Below, one piece after another: positions 33,605 to 40,787 of a stretch of DNA of 40,787 nt; the first letter of the stretch is position 1; every line of letters starts with the position of its first letter. A model generated the notes under the pieces. It was given only the letters and a program-made list of their open reading frames with translations, was not told where the DNA came from and did no database searches. Position numbers and translations under genes: made by a program. The stretch is from Actinomycetota bacterium (GTDB lineage Bacteria > Actinomycetota > Geothermincolia > Geothermincolales > RBG-13-55-18): the NCBI GenBank assembly GCA_003598015.1, contig QZKE01000091.1:1-40787 (forward strand), written 5' to 3'.

Positions 33605-33720
33605 GGGGTCAGGTCTTTCATTTTGCATACTCAAGTATCCGAAACGCGCAATCGAGCAGACAGGGTGAACCTGTCGCCAAAGCAAGATACTCCGGTATGC
33701 AAAATGAAAGACCTGACCCC
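33605..33720. repeat. Inverted-repeat element 4
   Basis: Perfect 26-nt arms at 33605-33630 and 33695-33720, beginning GGGGTCAGGTCTTTCATTTT, with inner short pairs GTATC/GATAC. The sequence differs from elements 1-3 except for the GGGGTCAGG end and belongs to a REP-like type I have seen in many bacterial genomes. The last base of the right arm is the first base of the reverse-complemented stop (TAG) of the adjoining zinc-knuckle gene, so gene and element abut exactly. Confidence 0.8.
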
Positions 33721-34847
33721 TAGCGGTTGACCGTGACGGTCAGGTTGAGGTCGCCGTCTTCCGAGAGGTCCCAGGTGACGGTGGAGCTGTCCACACGGTA
33801 GGCCATCTCCACCAGGGCCTGTACCGCACCCACCATGGGGAGGTGCAGGCAGGAGTTCTCGATGGTCATGTCCAGGCGATCCCGGTCGCCCTCGAAGCTG
33901 ACGAGATTCCCCAGCCCGCGTACGGCTATCATCTGCTGGAAGGTCAAACCGTCCCGGTTCCAGCGGTCCAGGCTCCAGGCCGTTCTGATATAACGCCGCG
34001 TGGCCTCAATGACCGTAGCGGGGATAGCGTCTCCCAGCTCCGCCTCCAGGTCGTCGCAGATGGAATCCACCGAGAAGGGGCCGAAAATGGCCATCCTCCT
34101 TCCCGTTTCCTGATCGGTGATGGTGCCCCTGTCCAGGTCCCACTCGCGGCCCGCCACGGTGAGGGGGATACCGCATTCGGTGCAGCGATCGTAGGTTATG
34201 TCGCCCGGCTTGAAGTCGTAGCGCCTCCGCTTGAGCCTCCCCTTGAGCTCCAGGGAATGATCGCCGGGGTAGACCTCGGTCCTGTAGGTGTTGTCACCGG
34301 TACGCTCATACTTCACCTGCATGTCGATGCCCTCGAAGGCCTCTACCGAGCCCAGGTTGTCGGCTGCAAAAAAGAGGGCCGAGTAGGGGTTGTGGATCTC
34401 CTGGATCCGCCAGGGGTAATCGGCACCGCGCTCCCACAGCTCGCCCAGCCTCTGGTCCCCATACCCGTAGTTCCTGGCAATATCGTTAATGCTCTGGGTG
34501 ATTACCCTCATGGTGGCGTACAGCGTCTCCTTCTCCTCGGGTGTCATTCTTTCGATGCGTTCTTCCAGGCTCGATTCCTTGCTGTCGATTAGCTTGCGCA
34601 CTTCCGGGGGGAAAGCCCTTTCGATATAGCGCTTGGTCTCGCGGCACCTGCTCTCGATGACGATGTGTTCAATAGGCATGCCGATGAGTTCCTCGATGCC
34701 CCCGAATATGCGGTCCATGGTCTCGGACTCGAAGAAGACCATGCGGTTCCTGGGAGAGGCGGCAAGCGAGATTACCCCGTTGTTCTCCCAGTTGAGACCG
34801 GTGCTGACCATAACGGGCACGCCGCACTTGGCGCATACTTCTACCAT
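33720..34847 (-). CDS. Unrecognised two-zinc-knuckle family protein, paralogue 4
   Basis: A 375-residue paralogue: MVEVCAKCGVPVMVSTGLNWENNGVISL, SPRNRMVFFESETMDRIFGGIEELIG and IESRCRETKRYIERAFP in half 1 (Cys replaces an Arg found in the others). In half 2, CTECGIPLTVAGREWD, TGRRMAIFGPFSVDSICDDLE and EATRRYIRTAW. It is separated from the other three by the lipoprotein gene, and its stop TAG abuts inverted-repeat element 4. No strong Shine-Dalgarno precedes the ATG at 34847 (AAAGGG, 10 nt). It has a longer linker of Glu/Lys-rich sequence (SLEERIERMTPEEKE) after half 1. Function unknown, as for its relatives. Confidence 0.72.
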   Translation of the reverse strand: MVEVCAKCGVPVMVSTGLNWENNGVISLAASPRNRMVFFESETMDRIFGGIEELIGMPIEHIVIESRCRETKRYIERAFPPEVRKLIDSKESSLEERIERMTPEEKETLYATMRVITQSINDIARNYGYGDQRLGELWERGADYPWRIQEIHNPYSALFFAADNLGSVEAFEGIDMQVKYERTGDNTYRTEVYPGDHSLELKGRLKRRRYDFKPGDITYDRCTECGIPLTVAGREWDLDRGTITDQETGRRMAIFGPFSVDSICDDLEAELGDAIPATVIEATRRYIRTAWSLDRWNRDGLTFQQMIAVRGLGNLVSFEGDRDRLDMTIENSCLHLPMVGAVQALVEMAYRVDSSTVTWDLSEDGDLNLTVTVNR

Positions 34848-35236
34848 CTCGGAGCCCTTTCTCTACAGCCCCATTAAACGGCTCTATGTACTGATTCTCG
34901 GTATAGCGGGATCACCCTTTTATTTTACGTCTTAATCCTTCGTTCTCTGGTGCGCATCTCGCATCAAAGGATATAAGAGAGCCGCCCTCGAGGGAAAGGG
35001 CGGTTCTCGAAAAGGCGTTCTATATAGACGTGTTATTATTAGTGCGGTCAAGCTTCCTCGCATATCGCGCGAAAGGGAGTTATCCATACCATGGCTGGCA
35101 GGATCACAGAGGGGAAGGAGGGAAACCCGGGGTTGGACGTTCCAGCTTGCCCGATGGGTGATAGAATATTGATATCAGTAGGTATATGTCGGAAATCTAG
35201 GGTGAATCTGCGCTCTTACAATGCTGGGAGATCGAT
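34848..35236. other. Intergenic region with a strong hairpin
   Basis: Between divergent genes. GAGAGCCGCCCT (34977-34988) and AGGGCGGTTCTC (34997-35008) form a 12-bp stem with one G-T pair and an 8-nt loop; only a weak T run follows on the minus strand. The rest is AT-rich near 35015-35045 and shows no gene. The hairpin could be a leader or terminator element. Confidence 0.45.
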
Positions 35237-35989
35237 ATGATACGTTTCAAAGAGTTTCGAACGCTTACGCCGTACGACCCGTTCATGTCCGGAGATAACC
35301 TGTCTTTTTTTGTGGGAGGCTATTTTCCCAAAGCAGATCTTATGAGGATCTTGCGAGGGGGGATGTCCATACCTTCTGACGAAATCATGGCCAGTGAGTT
35401 CCCATCGGTAAAGCAGAGAAAAGGCATGGTTCCGTTCTTGACGCTGTACAGCAGGTGCAACAATGTCCGCGAGCATATCTTCGATGTCACCGTGCGTCCT
35501 TACCTGGAGATCAACTTCTTTTTTCCGGTCACCTACACCCACATGGGTGAGGCGCGTCTATGCTCTTTCATGCCGCTGCTCTACCTCGATCGCCTTTTCC
35601 ACACAATTGGCGGATGTCTACTGGGCTTGCGCAAACAATTCCACCCCAACCTGAGATTCACTGAGACCGACACCTTGTGCTCTTTCAATATCCCAAATAT
35701 CCTCAGTGCGAGTTTTCCAGATGATTCGATGGAAGAGGCCGAGGAAGTCGATCCCTTCTTCGCGCAGATAATCACCAAGCCGACCCTGACCTATTCCTAT
35801 TTTCATAAGACCGACTTCTACACGACGCGAGTGTTTGATTTCAAAAAAGTATGCAAAGCTTCGGCTGACATCGCATGGAACTACAAAGGCACTGTGATCA
35901 AGAGCGATGAGTATACCTTCTGCAACTTTGCCGAGTACAGCTTCACGGTTTCACAAGCCATGAGCTATAAAAAATACTTTCACCCCTAG
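35237..35989 (+). CDS. Hypothetical protein, possibly acetoacetate-decarboxylase-like fold
   Basis: A 250-residue soluble protein with no signal peptide or membrane segment, rich in Phe and Tyr. I do not recognise it firmly. Segments such as VRPYLEINFFFPVTYTHMGEARLCSFMPLLYLD and a late YKGTVIKSDEYTFCNFAEYSF hint at a beta-rich acetoacetate decarboxylase-like barrel, but the catalytic Lys motif of that family is not obvious. GGGAG precedes the ATG by seven bases. It is the only plus-strand gene in this part of the window and is clearly lower in GC than its neighbours, which suggests recent acquisition. Confidence 0.55.
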   Translation: MIRFKEFRTLTPYDPFMSGDNLSFFVGGYFPKADLMRILRGGMSIPSDEIMASEFPSVKQRKGMVPFLTLYSRCNNVREHIFDVTVRPYLEINFFFPVTYTHMGEARLCSFMPLLYLDRLFHTIGGCLLGLRKQFHPNLRFTETDTLCSFNIPNILSASFPDDSMEEAEEVDPFFAQIITKPTLTYSYFHKTDFYTTRVFDFKKVCKASADIAWNYKGTVIKSDEYTFCNFAEYSFTVSQAMSYKKYFHP

Positions 35990-36024
35990 AAGCGCATCAT
36001 ATGGTACCAGTAGCAGGTAGAATC

Positions 36025-37521
36025 CTATTTCCTGGCGCGCCAGACGCAGGGTTCTCGCCTGCCGCCCGGCGGGATGACTTCCAGCCAGTCAACTCCTGAG
36101 GCCCTCACGAAGGAGGTGCAGAAGGTACAGTAATAGGGGACGAACATGCGACCTCCCGACCAGTCATGAGGCTCCTGGGTGATTCCCATCCCCTCCGGCT
36201 TGCGCATCTCATAGAAGAAGTCGACGGAATACTGCAATGTCGACTCCAAGAGGGCTTGTACCCGGGGGCGCTTTACGGCTACGCGTATAAGCACGACCTG
36301 GAGCCACTCCACGATCTTTCTTAAGTCATTCCGGGGTTCATAGGTCCCGTGGCGGAGCAGTTTGCCGCCGCTGCCACAGGAGTTGAGGAGAACAGTGATG
36401 CCGTTCGCATCCTCCCTGACCTCGAACCTGGCCGGGGGGTATCCCGCTCCACCGCAGGTATCCGCGAGGAAGAAGTTATGTATGATGGACTTCAGCGCCT
36501 CCCGCCGCGGCAGCGCCTCGAGGATTGATATCATCTGCTCTTTTACGCATTTCTCGAAGACATAGCTCAGGGCCTCTCCCAATCCCTCCTCACCCGCCTC
36601 TCGAGCGACGAAATCGAGGTTGGCCACCAGCATGTTCACGTACAGGTTATGGAGGAAGAAAAACTCCCCTCCCATCTCCCTGCAGATGTGCAATGCCATC
36701 TTGCGATCGCCCTTGTTAAGGCGGTCCTTTATCCTGTCCGGGGTGGGCCTGATTATCTCCGTGAGCTGCTCATCGGAGAACCAGCGCTCACCATTGCCGC
36801 TTCCCTGCGGCCCCTTCTTTTTCTCCTGGCCGTAGCGGTCGTAATAGCTCTGCGGTACCGCCCACTTGTCCTTGTACACGTACCACCTGCACTCATCCAT
36901 GGCTTCGGTGGGAGGATCGACCGGCCAGGTGGGAAACCCCAGGTACTGCATGGGCAGGAGCTCGTTGAGGAAAGGGCAGTGGACGCAGTAATAAGGCAGC
37001 CCCTCGCGGTTAAACGTCCAGGGATAGGCCTTGGAGGTAACGGCGAAATCATAAGGGGGTTCATATCTTCCCTTGCGCCACAGCCGCCCGCCGCTGCCGC
37101 AAGGGTCCATGATGAAGGTGAACTTCTCGTCGTCCTCCTCCAGCCGAAAAGCCCCGCCGTGCTCGCCCGCCCCACTGCAGCTGTGGGCCACCCATCCTAT
37201 CCTGACCAGAAGGGCAGCCTCAAGCCCCCGGTCGATCTCCATGTTCAGAAGATCAAATATCTGCCGCTGGGCGCTCTGTTCGAAGATGAATGTGAACATG
37301 TCATAGAGCCTCTCCTCGCCAAGGTTTTCGCCCACCCAGGTGAAAAGGGCGGTACATGCATCGGCGAAGAAGTCGTGCAGAAGAATCCTCTCCTCTTTAA
37401 GGTCATCACATAAGGAGAGGGCTTTACGGTCTTCCCCTCTCTTTATAGCCTTGGCTATACGCTTGATGACCGGGGTGGACAATTCTTTTAATTCGTCCTC
37501 GCTGTACCAGGAGCCCGCCAC
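36025..37521 (-). CDS. Unrecognised protein with internal tandem duplication (CGSGG motif)
   Basis: About 498 residues in two homologous halves. Each half opens with W-[Y/F]-S-[E/D]-[E/D]-[E/Q]-L (WYSEDELKEL; WFSDEQLTEI), continues with a helical LCDDLKEE...LHDFF / ICREMGGE...LHNLY segment, then HSCSGAGEHGGAFRLEEDD / DTCGGAGYPPARFEVREDA. Next comes DPCGSGGRL...YEPP / NSCGSGGKL...YEPR, and finally a CxxC-containing YYCVHCPF / YYCTFCTSF. The conserved Cys/His suggest a metal or cofactor site per half. I know no characterised enzyme with this set. GTG at 37521 is preferred: it precedes the first repeat unit directly and has GGGG upstream; the frame extends to 37578, but those 19 residues are Lys/Arg-rich and begin inside a palindrome. 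It is downstream of the acyl-CoA dehydrogenase genes on the same strand. Confidence 0.65.
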   Translation of the reverse strand: MAGSWYSEDELKELSTPVIKRIAKAIKRGEDRKALSLCDDLKEERILLHDFFADACTALFTWVGENLGEERLYDMFTFIFEQSAQRQIFDLLNMEIDRGLEAALLVRIGWVAHSCSGAGEHGGAFRLEEDDEKFTFIMDPCGSGGRLWRKGRYEPPYDFAVTSKAYPWTFNREGLPYYCVHCPFLNELLPMQYLGFPTWPVDPPTEAMDECRWYVYKDKWAVPQSYYDRYGQEKKKGPQGSGNGERWFSDEQLTEIIRPTPDRIKDRLNKGDRKMALHICREMGGEFFFLHNLYVNMLVANLDFVAREAGEEGLGEALSYVFEKCVKEQMISILEALPRREALKSIIHNFFLADTCGGAGYPPARFEVREDANGITVLLNSCGSGGKLLRHGTYEPRNDLRKIVEWLQVVLIRVAVKRPRVQALLESTLQYSVDFFYEMRKPEGMGITQEPHDWSGGRMFVPYYCTFCTSFVRASGVDWLEVIPPGGRREPCVWRARK

Positions 37522-37566
37522 GATCGACTTCCCCTTTCTCCTCCTTTCAGTGCCTTTTCTCCTTTT

Positions 37567-37598
37567 GGTGCCAGACACCGCAATGAGACACCGAAATG
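37567..37598. repeat. Short palindrome and 13-nt tandem repeat
   Basis: GGTGCCAGACACC (37567-37579) is a short REP-like palindrome. It overlaps a tandem pair AGACACCGCAATG (37573-37585) and AGACACCGAAATG (37586-37598), differing at one base. They fill the gap between the CGSGG protein gene and the acyl-CoA dehydrogenase gene. Significance unknown. Confidence 0.4.
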
Positions 37599-37605
37599 AT
37601 AGTTT

Positions 37606-38736
37606 TTAAGCTTCTGCCAGCTCGATTTCCATCAGTCGATTGGACTTTCCCAACAGCTGGAGCATCTTGGTATCCCGCATGACCTTCTCCAGGCCGGTCT
37701 CCTTCATGTACCCGTAACCGCCATGTATCTGGATGGCGTCAATGGCTATCTCCAACGCGGCGTCGGTGCAGAAGATCTTGGCCAGGCCGCTGGCCCTGCC
37801 CGGCAAGGGCGATTCCGGCGTCTCTCCGGATAAGGCTCGGACATAGCCGGCGGTTCCCATGTTCAGCTTGGTCGCCATGTTGGCCAGGAAGCGCCGAATC
37901 TCGTGATGTTCGATGATCATCTTGCCGAACTGGTACCGCTCCTGCGCATACTGATAGGCCTTGATGTAAGCGCTGCGCGCCGTCCCCATAGCCACGGCGG
38001 CGATGAAACCGTTGAAGGCGGCAGAGGTCCTATCCATCATGGATGCTCCCTTATCTCCTTCTGCGATGATGTTCTCCCCCGCCAGCCAGCAGCCGTCGAA
38101 GGTCACGTCACAGAAGGGCAGGGTGTGCAGGCCCAGCAACTCCTCCGGTTCACCCACATAGACGCCCTCGGCCCGGGTATCCACTACCACGGCGGATACC
38201 GCCCCTTCTTTATCCTCCTCCAGGAAGAGGATTATGTAATCGGCCAGGGGAGCACATGCCACCGATGGGGCTATTCCGCTGAGCGAGAAGGCGCCCTTGC
38301 TCTTTCCCAGGCGAGGTTTGTCCTCTCTCTCCTCAAAGCCGGGGTAGGCGATGGTGGCCATCATCGGTTCCTTCTCGCCGTTGGAAGCGATGAGTCGTTG
38401 GATATCCTCCTGGGCCTCGCCTGCATTACTGAGCGGGACGCATGCCGCCAGGTGATAGGCGAAGAGGGTGGCCACTCCGGCGCAGCCGAAGGCCATCTCT
38501 TCCAATACCTGGGCTGCCGTGAGAATACTCTGGCCCACACCCCCGTATTCCTCGGGGATGAGCATGGAGGGGAGCTCCAGCTCCGAGCTCTTTACCCAGA
38601 CAGCCTTGATCCGTTCCGGATCGTAATGGGAATCCAGCTCCAGGGCCACCGGCTCGATCTCGTTGCGGCAGAAATCCCGGCAGACCTTATGTATGATCCC
38701 GCCGACGCCTTTACCCATACCCACATCAGAACTCAT
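37606..38736 (-). CDS. Acyl-CoA dehydrogenase-like protein lacking the catalytic Glu
   Basis: A 376-residue FAD-dependent acyl-CoA dehydrogenase homologue. The fold is intact: IPEEYGGVGQSILTAAQVLEEMA, the middle beta domain, RYQFGKMIIEHHEIRRFLANMATKL and IDAIQIHGGYGYMKE. At the position of the catalytic base (IYEGTxQ in most members) it reads RDTKMLQLLGKSNRL, so Glu is replaced by Gly. The alternative Glu used by isovaleryl-CoA dehydrogenase in helix G is also absent (FNGFIAA). It overlaps the end of the upstream acyl-CoA dehydrogenase gene by 11 nt and has its own GGGAGG, so the two are co-translated. By analogy with heteromeric dehydrogenases of mycobacterial steroid degradation, it may be the non-catalytic partner. 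Confidence 0.88.
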   Translation of the reverse strand: MSSDVGMGKGVGGIIHKVCRDFCRNEIEPVALELDSHYDPERIKAVWVKSSELELPSMLIPEEYGGVGQSILTAAQVLEEMAFGCAGVATLFAYHLAACVPLSNAGEAQEDIQRLIASNGEKEPMMATIAYPGFEEREDKPRLGKSKGAFSLSGIAPSVACAPLADYIILFLEEDKEGAVSAVVVDTRAEGVYVGEPEELLGLHTLPFCDVTFDGCWLAGENIIAEGDKGASMMDRTSAAFNGFIAAVAMGTARSAYIKAYQYAQERYQFGKMIIEHHEIRRFLANMATKLNMGTAGYVRALSGETPESPLPGRASGLAKIFCTDAALEIAIDAIQIHGGYGYMKETGLEKVMRDTKMLQLLGKSNRLMEIELAEA

Positions 38737-40174
38737 AACCGACCTCCCTCTCGAAGACGTCCAGCCGGTTTAACTGGTTAGTACCCTCGAAGATCTGGGT
38801 CACCTTGGCGTCGCGGAAGCACTTCTCGATACCGTACTGCCTTTTCATTCCCTCCAGTCCCACGACGTCACAGCAGGAGGAAGTAGCGCGCATGGCCAGG
38901 TCCGCTCCCGCGGCTTTGAGGGCCGAGCCGTGGCGTATGCAGTTCTCGATGATCTCCTCGGTTACCAGCTTTTTCTTCAGCCCGCCGACCATGGAGGAGA
39001 CCAGGCCCATGCCCGCCAGTTCCTCCAGTTTGTCCGACATCAGGACGCTCTTGGGGGTGATCCTCAAGGCCATGTCGGCCACCGGGTTTCTCATCAATTT
39101 CATGGCATGGTAGAAATCGATGGCCAGGGCGAAATCGACCCAGGCGTGCCTGAGGTTGAGGATGTCCATCATCAGGTCGGCCAGGGCGAACTGCACCCAT
39201 CCCTCGTCGATCAACCGGTGCCCTCTCACCTTTCTCTCAGAGGCGTATTTGACAGTCCTCTCCACCGCACCCCGAGCCAGGCCGATGGTGGCCGTGCCCA
39301 CTCCGCCCCGGGTCACCGAGAGTATCTCCTGGGTATGCTGCATTCCCTCTCCCTCCAGAGACCACAGGTTCTCCGCGGGAACGAAGACATCATCGAAGAG
39401 CAGTTCCGCGGTGGGACAGGCCTTCTGGCCGCACTTCACCTCCACCTTTCCCACCGAGAAACCGGGGGAGGTGGCCGGCAGCATGAAGGTGGTATCCGTC
39501 TCCAGGGGGCGACTGCGGTCCAGGGGAGCGTTGACCACTACGAATTGGGCCAGGTTGCCGTTGGTGATGAAGCACTTGGTGCCGTTGAGGATGTAACCGC
39601 CCTCGACCTTCCTGGCCTCGATGGAAGGACGCATGGTCCTCATGGCCGCGGGGTGCTCGGCGTCGGTCCCCCCGCTGGGCTCGGTGATGGCCCAGGCGAA
39701 GAAGACCGGCCTGCCTTCCTTCTCCTCGGAGACCATATGTTTGATAAACCTCAGTACCACGGCGGGCTCGTACTCCACGGTGGCGCAGCTGAAACCGAAC
39801 ATGCTGAAGGCGATGACGGCGAGGAGGCCGAAACAGGCCGCGCACCCCTCCTCGGTGAAGACGAACATGTCCAGGGCGCTCCAACCCCTTCCCCCCAGCT
39901 TCTCGGGGATAAAGGAGGTGGGGAGGTGTTCCTCCATGGCCTTGTGAAAGAAGTCCCAGTCCAGGTAATTGGGGTCCTCGGAGCATTTCCTGTCCACCTC
40001 GAGGGCCCGGGGAGCTATCTCCTCGCGGGCGAACCTGCGGGAGAACCTCTGGGCCTCCTCGGCATGCTTGATATAAGAAGGGAACTTCTTCTTCATTATC
40101 CCCAGGACGGGAGCGTATTCGATGAGGTCCTGCTCGGATCCCATGTAGGAGTACGGGGTGGCTTTCTCTATCAT
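38726..40174 (-). CDS. Acyl-CoA dehydrogenase (catalytic type)
   Basis: A 482-residue acyl-CoA dehydrogenase, about 100 residues longer than the common form. FAD- and substrate-binding motifs are present: AWAITEPSGGTDAEHP, GTKCFITNGNLAQFVVV and VEVKCGQKACPTAELLFDDVFVPAENL. The late part has VVGLEGMKRQYGIEKCFRDAKVTQIFEGTNQLNRL, which keeps the catalytic Glu (FEGTNQ) missing from the overlapping partner gene. It oxidises an acyl-CoA to the 2-enoyl-CoA with electrons going to an ETF. AAGGAGG lies nine bases before the ATG at 40174. A nitroreductase gene lies 13 nt upstream and is probably co-transcribed. The chain length or branching of the substrate cannot be read from sequence; branched acyl-CoA from the fumarate-addition route is a possibility. 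Confidence 0.9.
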   Translation of the reverse strand: MIEKATPYSYMGSEQDLIEYAPVLGIMKKKFPSYIKHAEEAQRFSRRFAREEIAPRALEVDRKCSEDPNYLDWDFFHKAMEEHLPTSFIPEKLGGRGWSALDMFVFTEEGCAACFGLLAVIAFSMFGFSCATVEYEPAVVLRFIKHMVSEEKEGRPVFFAWAITEPSGGTDAEHPAAMRTMRPSIEARKVEGGYILNGTKCFITNGNLAQFVVVNAPLDRSRPLETDTTFMLPATSPGFSVGKVEVKCGQKACPTAELLFDDVFVPAENLWSLEGEGMQHTQEILSVTRGGVGTATIGLARGAVERTVKYASERKVRGHRLIDEGWVQFALADLMMDILNLRHAWVDFALAIDFYHAMKLMRNPVADMALRITPKSVLMSDKLEELAGMGLVSSMVGGLKKKLVTEEIIENCIRHGSALKAAGADLAMRATSSCCDVVGLEGMKRQYGIEKCFRDAKVTQIFEGTNQLNRLDVFEREVGYEF

Positions 40175-40187
40175 GTGCCCTTCCTCC

Positions 40188-40787
40188 TTACCCGATCCAG
40201 GTGACCCTGGCCGGCTCCCTCTTTACAACCCGGTCGCAGACTCCCTTGGGATAGCCCAGGGCTATGGCGGTGAAGAACTCGAAGGGAGGCTCGATGCCCA
40301 GCTTCTCCTTGACGAATCTGGGGTATAGCTTCAGCGGCACGTTCATCAACCCTATAAGGCAGGTGGCTAATCCCAGAGAGTGGGCGGCCAGCACCATGTT
40401 CTCCGCGCACAGGGCGGTGTCCAAGTCCACCTGGCCGATGCCTCTCTTGTCCTTGAGGATGAGAATCACCGTGGGGGCGCCCAGGAAAAGGCCGTGATCG
40501 GGATGTTCGTATACCGCCTTGGCCCCCATGGCTCCCCGCTGGTCGGCGTTGTTGACCATACGGTAGCTCAAAAGCGTAGTGAGGAACCTCTGACCCGGGG
40601 GGCGTCTCTTGAATTTCTCCAGGCTGGAAGGGAAGGCCAGGCCGACGATGGACCTCAATGCCTTCTCCGTCTTAGCGCACATCTCTTCGATGAGGTCCTG
40701 GTCCTGGATGACCACGAAGGCCCAAGGTTGGCAGTTGCCAGCGGAGGGGGCAAAGCGTCCTGCCTCGATGATCCTGGCTACCATCTC
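40188..40787 (-). CDS. Nitroreductase family protein (5' end outside the window)
   Basis: At least 199 residues of a flavin-binding nitroreductase-fold protein; the frame is open to the window edge, so the start is missing. The visible N-terminal part is ARIIEAGRFAPSAGNCQPWAFVVIQD, the usual FMN-binding beginning of the family, so perhaps only 20-60 residues are lost. Later GAPTVILILKDK, ALCAENMVLAAHSLGLATCLIGLMN and ALGYPKG are typical. Such enzymes reduce nitro groups, quinones or flavins with NAD(P)H, and some serve other redox roles. It lies just upstream of the acyl-CoA dehydrogenase pair on the same strand. Confidence 0.85.
   Translation of the reverse strand, partial: EMVARIIEAGRFAPSAGNCQPWAFVVIQDQDLIEEMCAKTEKALRSIVGLAFPSSLEKFKRRPPGQRFLTTLLSYRMVNNADQRGAMGAKAVYEHPDHGLFLGAPTVILILKDKRGIGQVDLDTALCAENMVLAAHSLGLATCLIGLMNVPLKLYPRFVKEKLGIEPPFEFFTAIALGYPKGVCDRVVKREPARVTWIG

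Overview
The window looks like a chromosomal piece of an uncultured, high-GC, anaerobic bacterium. GTG and TTG starts are frequent and Shine-Dalgarno sites are strong. Gene content suggests a deep-branching actinobacterial or similar subsurface lineage, but this is inference because no rRNA or tRNA gene is present. The first ~3.3 kb is visibly lower in GC and differs in style (leaderless PadR gene, DrrAB-type ABC transporter), so it is probably a transferred cassette.

Layout. (1) 1-4.3 kb: a PadR-controlled cassette (PadR, HAAS-like/pentapeptide protein, ABC ATPase, ABC permease) and a second pentapeptide protein, bracketed by two related nested inverted-repeat elements. (2) 5.3-9.5 kb: a divergent B12-dependent acyl-CoA mutase (separate large and B12-binding subunits) with a radical SAM/PDZ/DUF512-like protein between the subunit genes. 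(3) 9.7-14.1 kb: an MmgE/PrpD protein on the minus strand, then an AMP-forming acyl-CoA ligase and a crotonase on the plus strand. (4) 14.6-21 kb: a glycyl radical enzyme of the X-succinate synthase (BssA/AssA) type with two activating enzymes, three small HiPIP-like Cys proteins (two are duplicates) and three rubredoxin-like Cys knuckle proteins. (5) 21-25.9 kb: a biotin module: BirA, BioY, an OadA-type carboxyltransferase fused to an AccB-type biotin domain, and biotin carboxylase. (6) 26.4-37.6 kb: an EamA transporter, four paralogues of an unrecognised two-zinc-knuckle family (about 370-375 aa), a lipoprotein alpha/beta hydrolase, a haloalkane dehalogenase remnant, and an unrecognised protein with internal tandem duplication. 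(7) 37.6-40.8 kb: a pair of overlapping acyl-CoA dehydrogenase genes, only one of which keeps the catalytic Glu, and a nitroreductase cut by the window edge.

How the genes may work together (inference): the glycyl radical enzyme adds a hydrocarbon to fumarate. The ligase makes the substituted succinyl-CoA, the mutase rearranges its skeleton to a substituted malonyl-CoA, and a decarboxylase (the crotonase, or the biotin transcarboxylase with pyruvate as acceptor) removes or moves the carboxyl group. The acyl-CoA dehydrogenases and beta-oxidation finish the job. The biotin carboxylase/carboxyltransferase could also make oxaloacetate from pyruvate and so replenish fumarate. If right, this is a nearly complete fumarate-addition alkane (or alkyl-aromatic) degradation locus with an unusual accessory set.

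At least four long inverted-repeat elements, several supplying the stop codon of the neighbouring gene, are scattered through the window. No transposase, CRISPR array, rRNA or tRNA was seen.
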